Shown piece after piece: positions 1 through 13,090 of a DNA stretch of 64,000 bases. Below the pieces are notes generated by a model, which was given only the letters and a program-made list of their open reading frames with translations, ran no database searches and was not told where the DNA came from. The translations under genes and the position numbers were made by a program. This stretch comes from Cytospora piceicola. Taxonomy: Eukaryota; Ascomycota; Sordariomycetes; Diaporthales; Cytosporaceae. The stretch covers positions 2,046,001 to 2,110,000 of the forward strand of contig JALQBC010000001.1 in the NCBI GenBank assembly GCA_023375675.1, written 5' to 3'. Numbering within the stretch: position 1 is the first letter of the stretch; every line of letters begins with the position of its first letter.

Positions 1-1080
1 TTATAAAGTTAAAGGTAAGAAAACAGTAAAATTATATTTTATATATCGTTCTTAATATATAGGCTATTACTTTTATAGAGGCCGGGATTGCTGTTTATAA
101 TCGTTTTTACGTTATATATATTTTATTATATATTAAGATATAGTTTAAGGATAATATCCTTTAAAGTTAAATATCTTTCCGAAAAGGTAAAATACCCGAA
201 TAATATTTTACCGAGCGAGAAATAATTAGTTTCGAGAGATATAGGTAAAAGTATATATTATACGGCGTATAACTTTAGCTACTTAATAGGCGGATACTTA
301 AACGAGCGGTATAAAAGTCTTAATAATATATATATTTAAGCCGAACGAAGACTATAATTAAAGCGGCTTATTATAGCTTTAATAATACTGTTTATTATAC
401 TTAACGATAATATATCCTGTTACTACTTAGTAACTATAATTAAAACTAATTATTAACACTTATATACCCTTCGTTATAATAGTATAGCCTAATAGTATAA
501 AACGAAACTATTTAGCACTATAATTTAAAATATATACTATTATTTTATACGTTTTTCGTTAATATTTACTATTATAACCTGAAGCCTTTATTACTATAAA
601 TACAATCTTCTTCGATATTTAAAAAGGTTAGACCGGAAAAATAAGATATAAAACATATACTTATATATAAAACTACTATCCGGCGAGTTTTTAGTACTTA
701 ACGAGTTTAAGCTAAAATAAACTAACTAAAGAGATTAGTTAAGTATCGAATAAACTACGTTATTAAATAAACAGATAATAAAATAACTTACCGGAAGGCT
801 TAAGGCTAAAGGTACTAAATAAATTTATTAGAACTAGTCTACGTTAACTTAAGGTATAGCGTTAGGCCTCGGGTATTAACGTATTAATAACAGATATTAT
901 AAATTACTATAACGATAGAGCGAATAGTAATATAGACTAAACGTTTTACTATAGTCTTAACTATACTTCGAATAAAGGGTTAAAGTAGCGATTTATTATA
1001 GGATCTGTTTCAAATAAAAGGGTTAAAGGAGTAACTACTTTTAAATAATACGATTATATAAAATATATTACTTTAGTTTT

Positions 1081-1345
1081 TAAGGTTAGCCGCCTAGAGA
1101 CTAAATCTTAATATATTTAAGTAGTTATTAAGTTCGTAATATAGACCGACGTAAAGATTTCGAGGCTGTAAGATATTATAGGACGTACTCCGAATTAGGA
1201 CGTTAGATTAAATAGTCTTAAACAGTATATTTATAAAATATATTAGGTTTAGTATTTAAGGTTAGTTACCCGGAAACTAAAACCGATAAGTTTTAGTAGT
1301 TATTAAGTATAATATAAGACAGTATAAAGATTTCGGGCTAAGACT
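1081..1345. repeat. Imperfect tandem duplication, about 175 bp
   Basis: The stretch beginning TAAGGTTAG at 1081 recurs at 1257 (offset 176), and the TAAAGATTTCG at 1152 recurs at 1325 (offset 173). The two copies have diverged by substitutions and a few indels. The repeat lies inside the RIP-mutated block. Confidence 0.6.
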
Positions 1346-4300
1346 TATAGGAAGAACAGGTATATATATAAAATAAATATAAGGTAAAAGGTATTTATAA
1401 GTACTTAGTATTAAAGTATTAGGCTAACTACCTATATACTTTATTATTAGGCGATTATAATACGGTTAAAGCAATCGGGAGCGTATAATTAGTATATACT
1501 TAGGTATAGCTACTTTTACCGGTAGCTACTTATAGATACTTTCGTATTAGTTTATAATAAAAACTTAAACAGAAAATAAACGAAAGTTATAGTATTATTA
1601 TAAGTAAGTAAAAAAGTACGTTAAAAACCTAAAGGTCGATAAAATATATAAATATCTGCTTATTACATAGCTTATCTGTTTTCGTAATTTTATTACTTTT
1701 AACGTCTTCTGTTTTACTTAAGCTTTTTATCTTTATTATAAACCGATACCGAACTATTTACCTTAACTTTATTAGCTTATCGATAATATCGGCCGTAAAC
1801 TCCTTCCGTAACTTCAAGGATAGTCTATAGTATTAGATTAAGCCTTTATACTTTAAGACCGAAGTATTTTATATTCTTTCGTACTATAAGATATTATAGA
1901 AGGACGAAGACTATACCGCCCTGTCGAATAATAAAATAAAATTAGTTATCGGTAACGCCTTCGACTAGTATAATATTAGGCTTAATAACCTTTTCCGGTA
2001 AAGGCTAATAAGCGACGGAGACGATATCCGTAAGTTCTATTATACGTATATCGCTAACAGTATAGTAAGTATAAGCTTAAACTATATTACCGGTTTTTTT
2101 ACCTTGTAAGTCGGTATTATTAATAACCTAGTCTTTATTTACTTATTTAAAAAGTAGGCCGAAGACTGTTAGTAGATAGTTTATACGCTTTTACGTTATA
2201 TAGACTGTAAAGAGTTATTAAGCTTTTCGGATATTATAAATATACTTAACTATAACTTAAAAGTTATTTTTTAACGTTAAATAGAAAACGTGTTTTGTAC
2301 TTTTAAAGCTTTCGCTTCCGGCCGGGCTACTATACAGAGGTCGGAACGTAAAGATAGTATATATAGGTTAGCCGGTAAGGCTTAAAAGGATACCGAAGAG
2401 GATAAAGAGGTTAAGGATCTCGAAAAGGCTATAGTTAAAGTCGGACTATATAAGTAAAGCTACTTTAAGGTATTTATTTATTTCTTTTTTCTTTATACTT
2501 TATACTAACTAGATCGTTTAATCTACGCTATTAAGCCTTTATCTAAGCTAAGGGGAAAGGGATAAGCAAGAGGAGCTTTTTTTTATTTAGCTATATAATG
2601 TTTTTAATTATAGCTTATTTTCTTAAAACACTTACGTTTATTAGCTAAAGACCGAAACTAAAAGGCCGTTTATAACTAACGTATTATTCTTAACTCGACG
2701 TACTAATATATTTAATATACTATGTCTTATATACTAAAGACGGCGGAAAAGGTATATATTTTATAATATAAAAGACTTAAGGATTAAACTTAAGTCTGTA
2801 AATAAGGTATTCTTATATATTGTCGCTCGCTTTTCTATAAAATAGTTATATTTATTAGCTCGGAACCGAAATAAAAGAGTTTGTTTATTACTATTATATT
2901 ATTTTTAAACTAACTTAGTAATACGGTTATACTTTAAAGGCGGTAAATAAAACGTATCTCTTTACGCGATAGAGTTATCGAAAATTAAAGGTAAGATTAA
3001 AGGTAACTTACTAGGCTTTAATATTTAAAAATATTTTCTTACCTAGCTCTATATTATAACTTTAGACGCGTTAAAAAACGTCGGAAGGTAAATAAAACCG
3101 GTAGCGATAGCCTTAAGAGTCTGTTTATAAAAGGTTAGTATACTTAGTAGTAGTATATATAGTATAGTATTATAAACGGTAATATTTAGAGCGTTATATA
3201 TCGCTACTATAAGGCGCGGCTTAACAGTATCGCTTATAAAAGGCTATTTTTATAGTTATAAAACCTATACCGTTATATACGTATATACTATTAAAAGGAA
3301 ACCTACAGTAACGTTATAAGCTATACCTTCGTCGTTATTAACTTAATAGTACTTTATCCTTATACTTATTCCGTTTAAGTACTACCGGCTAAAAAAGAAC
3401 ACCTATACCTTTAAAGCGATAAGATATACCGGCGAATCCTAGTCGGCATTTTACTTAACCTTATAGCTTAAATAAGCTTTTTACCGGAACGCGGTATAAA
3501 GCTTAAAACTTATACCTTAAAGAAGCGTTAAAACTACCGTTTTAATTACTCCGAAGTTATACTTACTTACGATATTAAAAGGTTAAATAAGGTTTCGGAA
3601 TAGTAAAAGGAGGTTATATAGCTTATATACAAGGTAAAGTATAAGCTATACCGGCGTGTTATATAGCTAATAAACTTATAAGGCGTAACGGGTAAGTACG
3701 CTAACACTTATATTCTTTTAACCTTTAAGTAAAAGGCGGTACTGTTAAACGTTTTAGTATAGAAATTTAACTTAGTAACATACTTAAAGCTAATCGCACT
3801 ATATATAGTAAGTTTAAATATTATTTATCGTATCGGTATACCGTTTTAAACTAATAATAATAAATCTTATAAAGAAGGGGATTATATTATTTTACTGTTT
3901 AAAACGTAGGCTTAGTTTTCGGTTTAGCCGTATAGCGGTATTTAGCTTAATAACCTTATCGAGTATAAGCCGTTTATTAAGTATAACAGTAGTTATATAT
4001 ATTATAACTTACTTTATATTAACCTTTACTATATTACTTAAAAGCTATATTACGAAAATTAAAGCCGGACGAAATATTATAACTACGCTTTCCTTTTACG
4101 TCGGAGCAGACTATTTATACTATAAGTATATTCTAAGTATAAACTACTTTATCTTTTATAAGTAAGCTAGGCCGAAACCTTTTTCCGATATAAGGTAGGT
4201 ATATATTAACACGTATAGTAGTACACAGTATTAACGATCCTTAAGTATATCTTACTTTAGATTTAAGTGTTAAGAAAAGCTAAAAAGATTATAAATAGCC

Positions 4301-7300
4301 CGGTAACGCCGCAGCTATAGTAGTATACGTTCTCTTTTTTCGAGTATAGGCTACCAGTCTTATTTAACGCCGTCGTTACTATAGATCTTAGCTAGTTTTA
4401 TAACCCGATAAAAATCTAAAAGAGACTTAACCGGTTATATCTAATCTACCCTTTTTATATTAAGATTAAGTCGTTTACTAAAGTTATTACCTATTAAAGT
4501 TACCTCTTTTTCTATTATTACGATACGCTAAAGGCAAGCCGGCTTACCGAGGTTTAAGCCTCGGCGGTAACGTAAAAGTAGTATCTAAAAGCGTTATTAA
4601 GGTTATCGCCGAGTAACTCGACAGCGAAAAAAGTATAACAGATATTAAGCTTAGGTTTTAAGTAGTATTATATTAAAGACTAAGATTTAAAGAGGTAGGT
4701 ATAGATATTAGGTATAAGATACCTTCTCGATAGTCCGAAGAAGATTTTAAAACAAATAGTCTTTAAACTTTTTATTTTACTTAACTAGTTTTATCGAGCT
4801 TTAAAGTATATCTATTTATAATTTAGCAGGTTAAGTAAAGCTAATACTCGGGACTAAGTATATATAAGCGCTACGTTATCTAGAAATATATAGTTTATAT
4901 CTTAATATAAGATATAAGAAAATAATTATTTAAAACCTATATATATAGTCCTTTAGCTATAAGGTATAATAAATAGTACTATTAATAGCCTACGAAGATA
5001 CTAATTCTAGTATCCTTTAACCTTAACCTTAATATTAACTACAACGTTAACTACGAGGTTAGCTTTAAGTGCCGTAATAATTACTCCCTATCCCTCGCTT
5101 ACCTAATCTAGTAATAATATTTACCGTTATATATCCCGCCCGGTAGGTATAATAACGTTATATAGCCTATATAGAGTAGTTAAGTAACTTTCGGGGCCGG
5201 TATATAAGCGGTAGTTTCTATAGTAAATATAGCTGCTATCTACTTAATTTTATAATACCTTTTACCTACAAGGAAAACTTATAAAAGGTATACGATAGCC
5301 TTATCGTGTAACCTAGAATAAGAGTAATTGGATAAATTAGTTTAATTGCTATAAAATAACTATTATACCTATTAAATTTAAGTAAGAAACGCAGATTCCG
5401 GTAGCATTCTAACTTAGTCGGACTAGATTATAGATTTAAGGGTATATAGCTTAGATATACCGGGGGCTGTTTTTAGCCTAAATACGAGATTTATTAAGTT
5501 AAATCGATTTAAATTAATCTGATTTAGTTTAATACCTCGACTGTTTCTTTTCTAAGTAGACTTTCAATATAATATAGAAACGCGATAGATTTACTTACTA
5601 TATCTCTAATAATTAACTAATAAGCAAGATATATAGTAGGTATACTCAGACTACAGCTATAACGGTATTAGAATTTATAAGTAAAGTAAATTAAGTAAAA
5701 ATAGTATATTATATATAATAAACCTTAATACTTTATTACTTTACTATAACTATTAGTTTAATATTACGTTTTTATCGCGTTATTATAGTAGGCCTTACGT
5801 CTAACAGGTTTATTATAATCGGCGTTATCGGATTCCTTACTATTATCGCTAAAGATCGTTATACTAAGACGTCTTATTTTATTAACTACTTAGTTTATCG
5901 TCTTACTTACCCGGTTTATATCTTTAATAATATTCGAAAGGACGTTAACTTAGTTTAACGTAGTTTACCGAACGTTTATAGTATATATCTTTATTATAAA
6001 AGCCTGTTTATTAATATTTATTATATTTTAGAAAAGGACCTGTATAGCCTTATTTTAACTACTTTCTTTACTTATTAGAATAGCAGTAATATCGGGGTAC
6101 TTAGTATCGATAACTTTAATAAAGTCGAGTAGTAAGTTTTAAGCTTATAACAGGTTCTTTTAAATTAAAGACATTAAGGTTTTAAAGTCTTTATTACGCC
6201 TACGGGGTTTTTAAAGCCGTATAAAGCTCCTTCGTATAGCCGCCCTTTAGCTTAAGATAATAAGGACGGAGCGGCTATAGCCGAGGTTTAAGCCGAGGTC
6301 CGGAGTAGAGTTAACAGAAGGTATATCTACTACGTCCGAGACTTATTAAGATATATCCGCGCTTATATACTTTTAGTATATCGGCCGCTTCGAAGGAAAA
6401 GTCGATAGTTTATAAAGCTTACTTAATATCGGTAAAGAGCTTTAACTGTTAGTAAGCTTTAAGGCTAACGTTTTCAGGGCAGTTAAAAATATATCGAGTA
6501 TAACTATTACCTAGTAAGCAGGATTAAGGTTAGTAATATCGAATATACTACCGGGTTCTTATTATAAGAAAGGGAAGATACTAAAAAAGGAATAGTCTTT
6601 CTTAAAGGCTTAAACAGGTAACGTTAAAGTAAACATCGCTATAAAAAGAGCTACCGGCTATAGTCGCTTAATAACCTTACAGATAATACTTTCGAGAATC
6701 TATACCTTTATAGCCTTTATATCTATCTATAGGCCGTACTTATCCTTCGTAAACGTCCGTATAGGCTTAAGGTTTAAGTCCGAAGCCCTTCTTACCTTTT
6801 CGTATACCGACTAAAAAAGCTCTTACGGTATACCTATATCGTATATAACAGTATATAGTAACAGCTTCTTTTTAGTCTATTTTTTTAAGTCAGCGTCGGG
6901 CTTCGGAAGTATACGCTTTTTATAATATAACGCGAGGTTAAAGGTATTTTAATAGTTAACGTAAACTTTAGCTAAAGGTTCGATATAGCCTTATAAAAAG
7001 AATATATTAAAAAGTAGATATCGAGAAAAAGGTTAGTATAAAAGACGGTAAAGTATAGTTAAAGGTAACTAACTTAGGTTAATAAACAACTTTTAACAGT
7101 TATAATTTAAGCTAAGCTTCCGGCCTTATATAGTTAGGTTTTCGAACAGCGTACGTTTAATCTACGACTAAAGGTAAGAAGGTAAGAATATATAGTTAGG
7201 AATAAAACACGGTAAGGTATAAATTAAGTCTCGGTAATAGTAAGGTCCGACTTTAAAATTATAACTAAAATTAATAAAGAGATAAAATAAAAGTAAAATA

Positions 7301-8009
7301 ATTTATCTAAAGTTTAAAGTACTATATCTTTTAACGTCTGTTAGTATAAATAGATACGGTTTTAAGTATATATATTACGCTTTTAATAAGTCGAAATATA
7401 ATAATGTCTTAAAAACGCTAGGATTTAACTATACTATAAGTCTTAATAGTATATAAGATAATTAGATTATATTAAGAGAGATATAGCTAACTGTGTTTAA
7501 AGGGAGCGCGGTTTTAAAAGACGTAAGGGGTTTTACTACTTAACGACCTTATATCCCTAACGTATTATTATTATACTAAATAGTTATTATACCTCTTACG
7601 GCTAGTATATAGTCTTTCGGTCGAGTAACGATAGTAAGGTTATTACTAATATAACCGATAGGTAATACGCCGACTATAGTAATAACGGTTTTAGTTTTAC
7701 TAGTTTTTAATTTAAAACAAGAGTAGCTATTATTTTCGACTTAGCTAAGGTAAGTTTCGATATTTATTAAACAGGTAGCTTTTTTAGTACTAACTAACTA
7801 TACTACTATAAATAACCTCTTTATAATAAAGACCGATAAATTAGTATATGTTACTTAAAAGTAAGCTATTAAGAAATAAACGGTACGTACTATATTTCTA
7901 GTATCTTTTTAAACCGATCTGATAAATTATTCTAACGGATAAGAACTTAAGACTAAGAATAGTACCTCTGATTAAGTAGTAAAGGTTAGCTTATATTAAA
8001 AGCAGCTAA

Positions 8010-8400
8010 ATAGCGCTTACTATATCGAGTTAAGCTATTGTTAGCTTCTGTCTTAGATCTATAAAGAAAAGCTATATATAAATAACGTTTACTATATCGG
8101 GCTAACTTATAACTAAAAACTTTATCCCGGACCTGTTAAAAAAGGCTTAAATCACTTACTGTTTTATATAAGTTACGTTTATTATATCGAGTTAAACTAT
8201 TGCTTACCTCTGTCCCGGATCTATAGAGAAAAGCTATAGTTAATCGACGTTTATTATATTAGGCTAACGTATAACTAAAAACTCTACCCCGGACTTATCA
8301 GGAGAGGCTTAAATCACTTACGTATTATATATAATCTAAATTACGCTTACTATATTCAGTTAAACTATTACTAGCCTTTACCCCGGATCTGCTAAGAGAG
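8010..8400. repeat. Tandem array of diverged units, about 80 bp each in alternating types
   Basis: A sequence close to TTACTATATCGAGTTAAACTATTG appears about every 160-170 bp (near 8017, 8187 and 8346). A related form ending in GGCTAAC followed by TATAACTAAAAACT appears between them (near 8088 and 8251). Each is followed by a CCCCGGATC-like segment. This gives roughly five alternating units that have diverged by C-to-T changes. Confidence 0.6.
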
Positions 8401-9574
8401 GTGTTTTTAATTTAGCTAGTTATAATAACTATAATAGTAATCTCTTACAGCTACGGTATTCCTTACGATCGATTTTATAAACGCCGTATATATATAGGGC
8501 TATTAAGCCTTTCGAGAGTCTATATAATAATATATTATATAAGGTTAAGGTAGGATAAGTAGACGTTAAGTATCGTTAGTAGTTACTATTTCGGTATTAT
8601 AATTTAATCTTAAAGTTATTAAGGTAAGATAACGAGTAAACCTAAAGTATTTAATATTTAGTTCGACTAAGCTTAGTATATCTTTATAAGTATATAAATA
8701 CCTGATTTTAATTTATCGAGCTTATATAGCCCTTTCCGTACTTATATTTAATATAAGACTTATATATAAAGCTTTAATTAGTAAATCTAACTACTTTAGA
8801 TATTAATACTAAGCCGACCGGAGGCCGTTGTAAATAATACGACCGGTAGGGCTTAAGCTCTTTATAAATACTTATATAAAAACCCGGACAATACTTTTAA
8901 TATTCTTATCTACTTTATCCGGATTATTTAAAACGGCTATCTTAAGTTTAGCTTTATAAAATACGGTATTACGCTATCCGATATCGATAAAAAAACGACA
9001 CGCCTTTAAGATTTTTCTTTTTACCTTACAGACAGAAAGAAACGGCTTTAAGATCTCGGCTATTACTTAGCCGAAAAGGAGCGTTATATCTCTAACTAAA
9101 AACGTTAGCTTTCTAAGAAAGAGCGCTATATCGAAGCTAAAGATAAGTAGGTAAATAAAAGGGCTTATATCTTCGAACAGAATAAGCAGTTTATTAAGGC
9201 TTATAATATGTAAATAAAAGAACGGGAACGTTACTTAATAAAGGTTATTAATTCGATCTCGAAGGCTTTAGTAAAAGCCGAACTATAGAGCTTTTAAGCA
9301 GACTATAAAGTAAAGGTTGCGGATAAGACGGTTTCGGAGGTAAGGGCTAAGATATATAAGGTATAAAATGCTATAAGAAACGTAATTAGTATATTATAAA
9401 ATACTAGTTCGGAAGTCGGGACAGATTAAGTACTATAATTTAAATACGTCTTTTTAACTCTTCGAGGATTATTACGGCGGTTAAGAAGTACGGAAACCTA
9501 ATAAGACTTAAAATAACGACCTTTACTCTGCCGTTTCCTAACTAATATCTCGAGCTTTAATAGCTTTCGATAGC

Positions 9575-9790
9575 GATATCCTTAACCGCGATATTTTTAA
9601 CTGCGATATCTTTAACCGCGATATTTTTAACTACGATCTTTTTAACCGCGATATCTTTAACCGCGATCTTTTTAACCGCGATATCTTTAACCGCGATATC
9701 TTTAACCGCGATATCTTTAACTACGATGTTTTTAACCGCGATATCTTTAACCGCGATCCCTTTAACCGCGATCTCTTTAACCGCGATATC
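9575..9790. repeat. 15-bp minisatellite, about 14 units
   Basis: A 15-base unit, TTTAACCGCGATATC with variants, repeats without interruption from about 9575 to 9790. Because the unit is a multiple of three, one forward frame reads a repeated pentapeptide, Phe-Asn-Arg-Asp-Ile, with few changes and no stop across the array. Variation among units is mostly C/T, as expected from RIP. The array follows a decayed, possibly coiled-coil-coding stretch (8821-9427) and could once have been part of a gene. Confidence 0.8.
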
Positions 9791-11010
9791 TATCTAACCG
9801 ATTATATAATAATTTCTAACTTTAAACGATAACCTTATACGACCTCTTTATCTGCTATTTTTTAATTAACCCCTTACGCCTCGACAGCCTCGACTACAAT
9901 ACCCCCGACTATAATACCTTTAACCGCGATACCTTTGATTATAATACCCCCGACCGATCGTTATAATATCCGGTATAGCGTAGTAAAAAAAGGATATAGT
10001 ACGGTATAGTAGAGATAGTAATAGCTTTATAACCTAACGCTTACTTAAAAAGAACGGTATACGTACTACTAGCTATATACTAAAAGGATACGTTTAGCTT
10101 TACTATCTTAACTTTATTTAGGCTTTAACTTTATTCTTATAATTAAGTTAAACCGATTTAATTATAAAAGCAGATATTTATTCTTAATACTAGTATCTAC
10201 CTGTTCGAATTAAAGTATAAGTAACGTAATACTAGTTTATAAATTTATTAAATAAAAGTAAGATAAATCTTATTTACTTTCTACCTTCCGATTATCTTTA
10301 TTATTCTTTAGTCGGTCTTATACCTATACTTATACCCGATCCTTCTGTTTTCTGTAAAATATTTTAAATAATACGCTTAGTAAAAGGCTTTTTATTATTA
10401 TAAGAGAGACTAATATACGGGATCCCCTTCCGCTACGCTTATACTAATATATCCGGGTACTTCTGTTTAAAAGTACTCTTTAAGATAGGCAAGACTTTAT
10501 TATATATTAGCGTATTAAAAGAGATACCTTTATCGCTTAATAAAAGTCGTGTAACTAGCTTTACCTTTTCCTTACTTTTTTTCCTGTCGATAAGGTACAG
10601 AATATCTTTTTAGTTAAGCTCTTTTTAAAGCTAGCTTAACGTTTAGGAGAAGATACTTTCTTTTGGCTTTACTTTAAGCTATAGAGGCTTAATACCGGTC
10701 TTTTAGTACGTAGAAAGCGTATATCTTTTAACGCGAAAGAGATTTATAAAGGTGTCGTCGGCTAATAACTTTTAGTCCGGGACGAGAGATATAGTAGGTA
10801 TATCGATAATTCTTAGCTACGTTAGCTGTTTAAAAACGAACTGTTTTAGCTCTTATTATAGCTGTATAGTATTTCTTCTTTAAGGTAACGTTTATTTAAG
10901 CGGAATAGCTGTTAAGGCGGCTCGGGGCTAGCTTTTATACAAGTTAACGTATATTCCTACCCTATCGGAAAAGCCCTTATTTAAAAGGAGCTTCCGCTTT
11001 AACGGAATAA

Positions 11011-11148
11011 CTATAAGAGCGTAGCTTCGTCTTCGTAGTTAATTCCCCTCTTATAGCAGTTTACGTTTCGGCAGGATAACTATAGAGGCGTAGCTTTATC
11101 CTCGTAGTTAATTCCCTTCCTATAGAAGTTTACGTTTCGGCAGGATAA
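11011..11148. repeat. Tandem duplication of 69 bp
   Basis: Two adjacent copies (11011-11079 and 11080-11148) start with CTATA(A/G)(A/G)G and share a GCGTAGCTT segment, a TCGTAGTTAATTCCC segment and an ending TTACGTTTCGGCAGGATAA. They differ at a handful of mainly C/T and A/G positions. Confidence 0.75.
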
Positions 11149-12161
11149 CTATTATATTATTTATTAACAGCCGGTCGGGTTTATTATACTAAAGGATTGT
11201 TTTATATACTAGTTTATAAACGGGTTTATTTATAATTATTAAGAGAAGAGACTTTACCTTTAAATCTTATACGATTAACCTAGTAAGTTCCTTTCGCGAT
11301 ATATCGGATACCGACTGTATCTTTTTACGTTTTACGTATATATATATACTTTAGTAGTTTATAGCGATAATATCGAGGACCTTAGGTAGTAATATACAGT
11401 ACGTATCTACGTTATATCGTAAGTTCTTATAAGCTAAGGTATTAGCGATTAATAAATTAGTAAAAAGCGGTTTATATTATTACGCCTTTTAGCCTTTATT
11501 TAAAGGAATATACCGTTCGATAATCTGTTAACGTAGCTCCGGAACTATTATATCGAATAGTTTTTTCGGCCTGTTAAAAGGAGGCTATACACGCTATATT
11601 ATATTAGGCCGGTTTTATTCTTAAAGCTCAGACTAATAAAATATTAGTATAACTTTAAACAGATATAAGGGAAAAGGTATAAACCGTAATATAACCTAAG
11701 ACAATACCCCTTTTCGTTTAGTATTCTAGCTCTAAAGTACGGTCTTTAATTTCCTTAATTAATAAGTCTATAAGGGGTAACAGCTTTTCTACGAAAGGGT
11801 TATCTTATAGTAGTATAAATTCCTATAGCGTTAAAAGGACTATTAAACGGCTACGGTCGGCTTTATTTAAAATCCTTTACTAATTAATAAAGCGGTAGAG
11901 GTTATACTTAGTCGACGGTGTTATCTTTTTAGCCGTTTCTTATACGAAAATAAATCTCGATAAAGTCGGCTTTTAGTCTTTAAAGGTTATATTTACGTTT
12001 ATCGAAGGTAGTAGACTTAAAGATAAAAGACCTCGATTATCGACTATAAACCGCTTATTTTAATACGTAGTAATAATAGACTACTAGACAGCTTTCTTAA
12101 ACACCTTTATCGGGCACCTTTCTTAAGTACCTCTATTAAATACGGTTTTTTAGACGCTGTC

Positions 12162-12439
12162 TTATTACTTCGTACTGTTTTATATTATAAGTTTTAAGCT
12201 CTTTATTCGTTTAAAAGAATTACTATACAACTAGCAGGCTGTTTCGAATTACGTACGAATTATATACTAAAAAGGCTAATCGTAGTTTTTAAACGTAGTT
12301 TTATTACCTCGTGCTATTTTATATTATAAGTTTTAAGCTTTTTATTCGTTTAAAAGAACTATTATATAACTAGCAGGCTGTTTCGAATTACGTACGAATT
12401 ATATACTAAAAAGGCTAATCGTAGTTTCTAAACGTATCT
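12162..12439. repeat. Tandem duplication of 139 bp, well preserved
   Basis: Copies at 12162-12300 and 12301-12439 are nearly identical over most of their length, including the segments CTAGCAGGCTGTTTCGAATT and ACGTACGAATTATATACTAA. Differences are few. This is clearly less diverged than the other tandem repeats in the block. Confidence 0.8.
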
Positions 12440-13033
12440 CGGTAACTCGGCTTTATTCCGGTACCTACTATTTTTTAGTAAAGGCTTTTTTAAACAGGCG
12501 CTTTATATACTTAAACTTTATATTTTACGTAATTACCTTCTTTATATTTTATACTTCTCGTAACCTTATCTTCTTTATTTAACCTTTCGTAACCTTACCT
12601 ACTTCTTTATACTTTTCGCAATATATATTACGTATATATTACCTTAATAATATTAGATATTTAAACTCTTATTAGATATTCCGACCTTAAACTACTACTA
12701 TTATAGGTAAACGCGATAAACTACCTTTTAAGCTAGCTTCGAAGCCGACGTATCGGTAAATGCTAATAACTAACTATATATCCGGGTATACGATATCTAG
12801 AATATTATCTGCGGTAAGCTAAACCCCCTTCCCTTATCGAATAGTTACTTCGTCTCGATACTAATTACATCTGCTTTATAGCTAACCCTTTAAAGAGACT
12901 ACTTAATAGCCGACTAACCTTATACAATACCTAGCTAGTTATCGACTAAGCTATCGACAGTAAGTTAGAAAGTATCTTATTCTTTATTTCGACAGATTAA
13001 TACTAACAATCCTAGCTAAAGCTAACCTTTAAA

Positions 13034-13081
13034 GGAGAGAACTAACTAGCCGACTAACTAGCCGACTAACTAGCCGACTAG
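13034..13081. repeat. 12-bp direct repeats before the decayed frame
   Basis: The 12-mer CTAGCCGACTAA occurs three to four times in tandem. A diverged single version of the same neighbourhood (GCTAACCC..., GCCGACTAACCTTATAC) lies about 140 bp upstream near 12,880-12,930, so the whole segment looks like a partial duplication. Confidence 0.65.
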
Positions 13082-13090
13082 TCTTATACG

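Noticed and set aside
9575..9790. CRISPR-like regular repeats
   Set aside because: The 15-bp units are contiguous with no spacers, so this is a minisatellite; a CRISPR array is not expected in a fungal genome.
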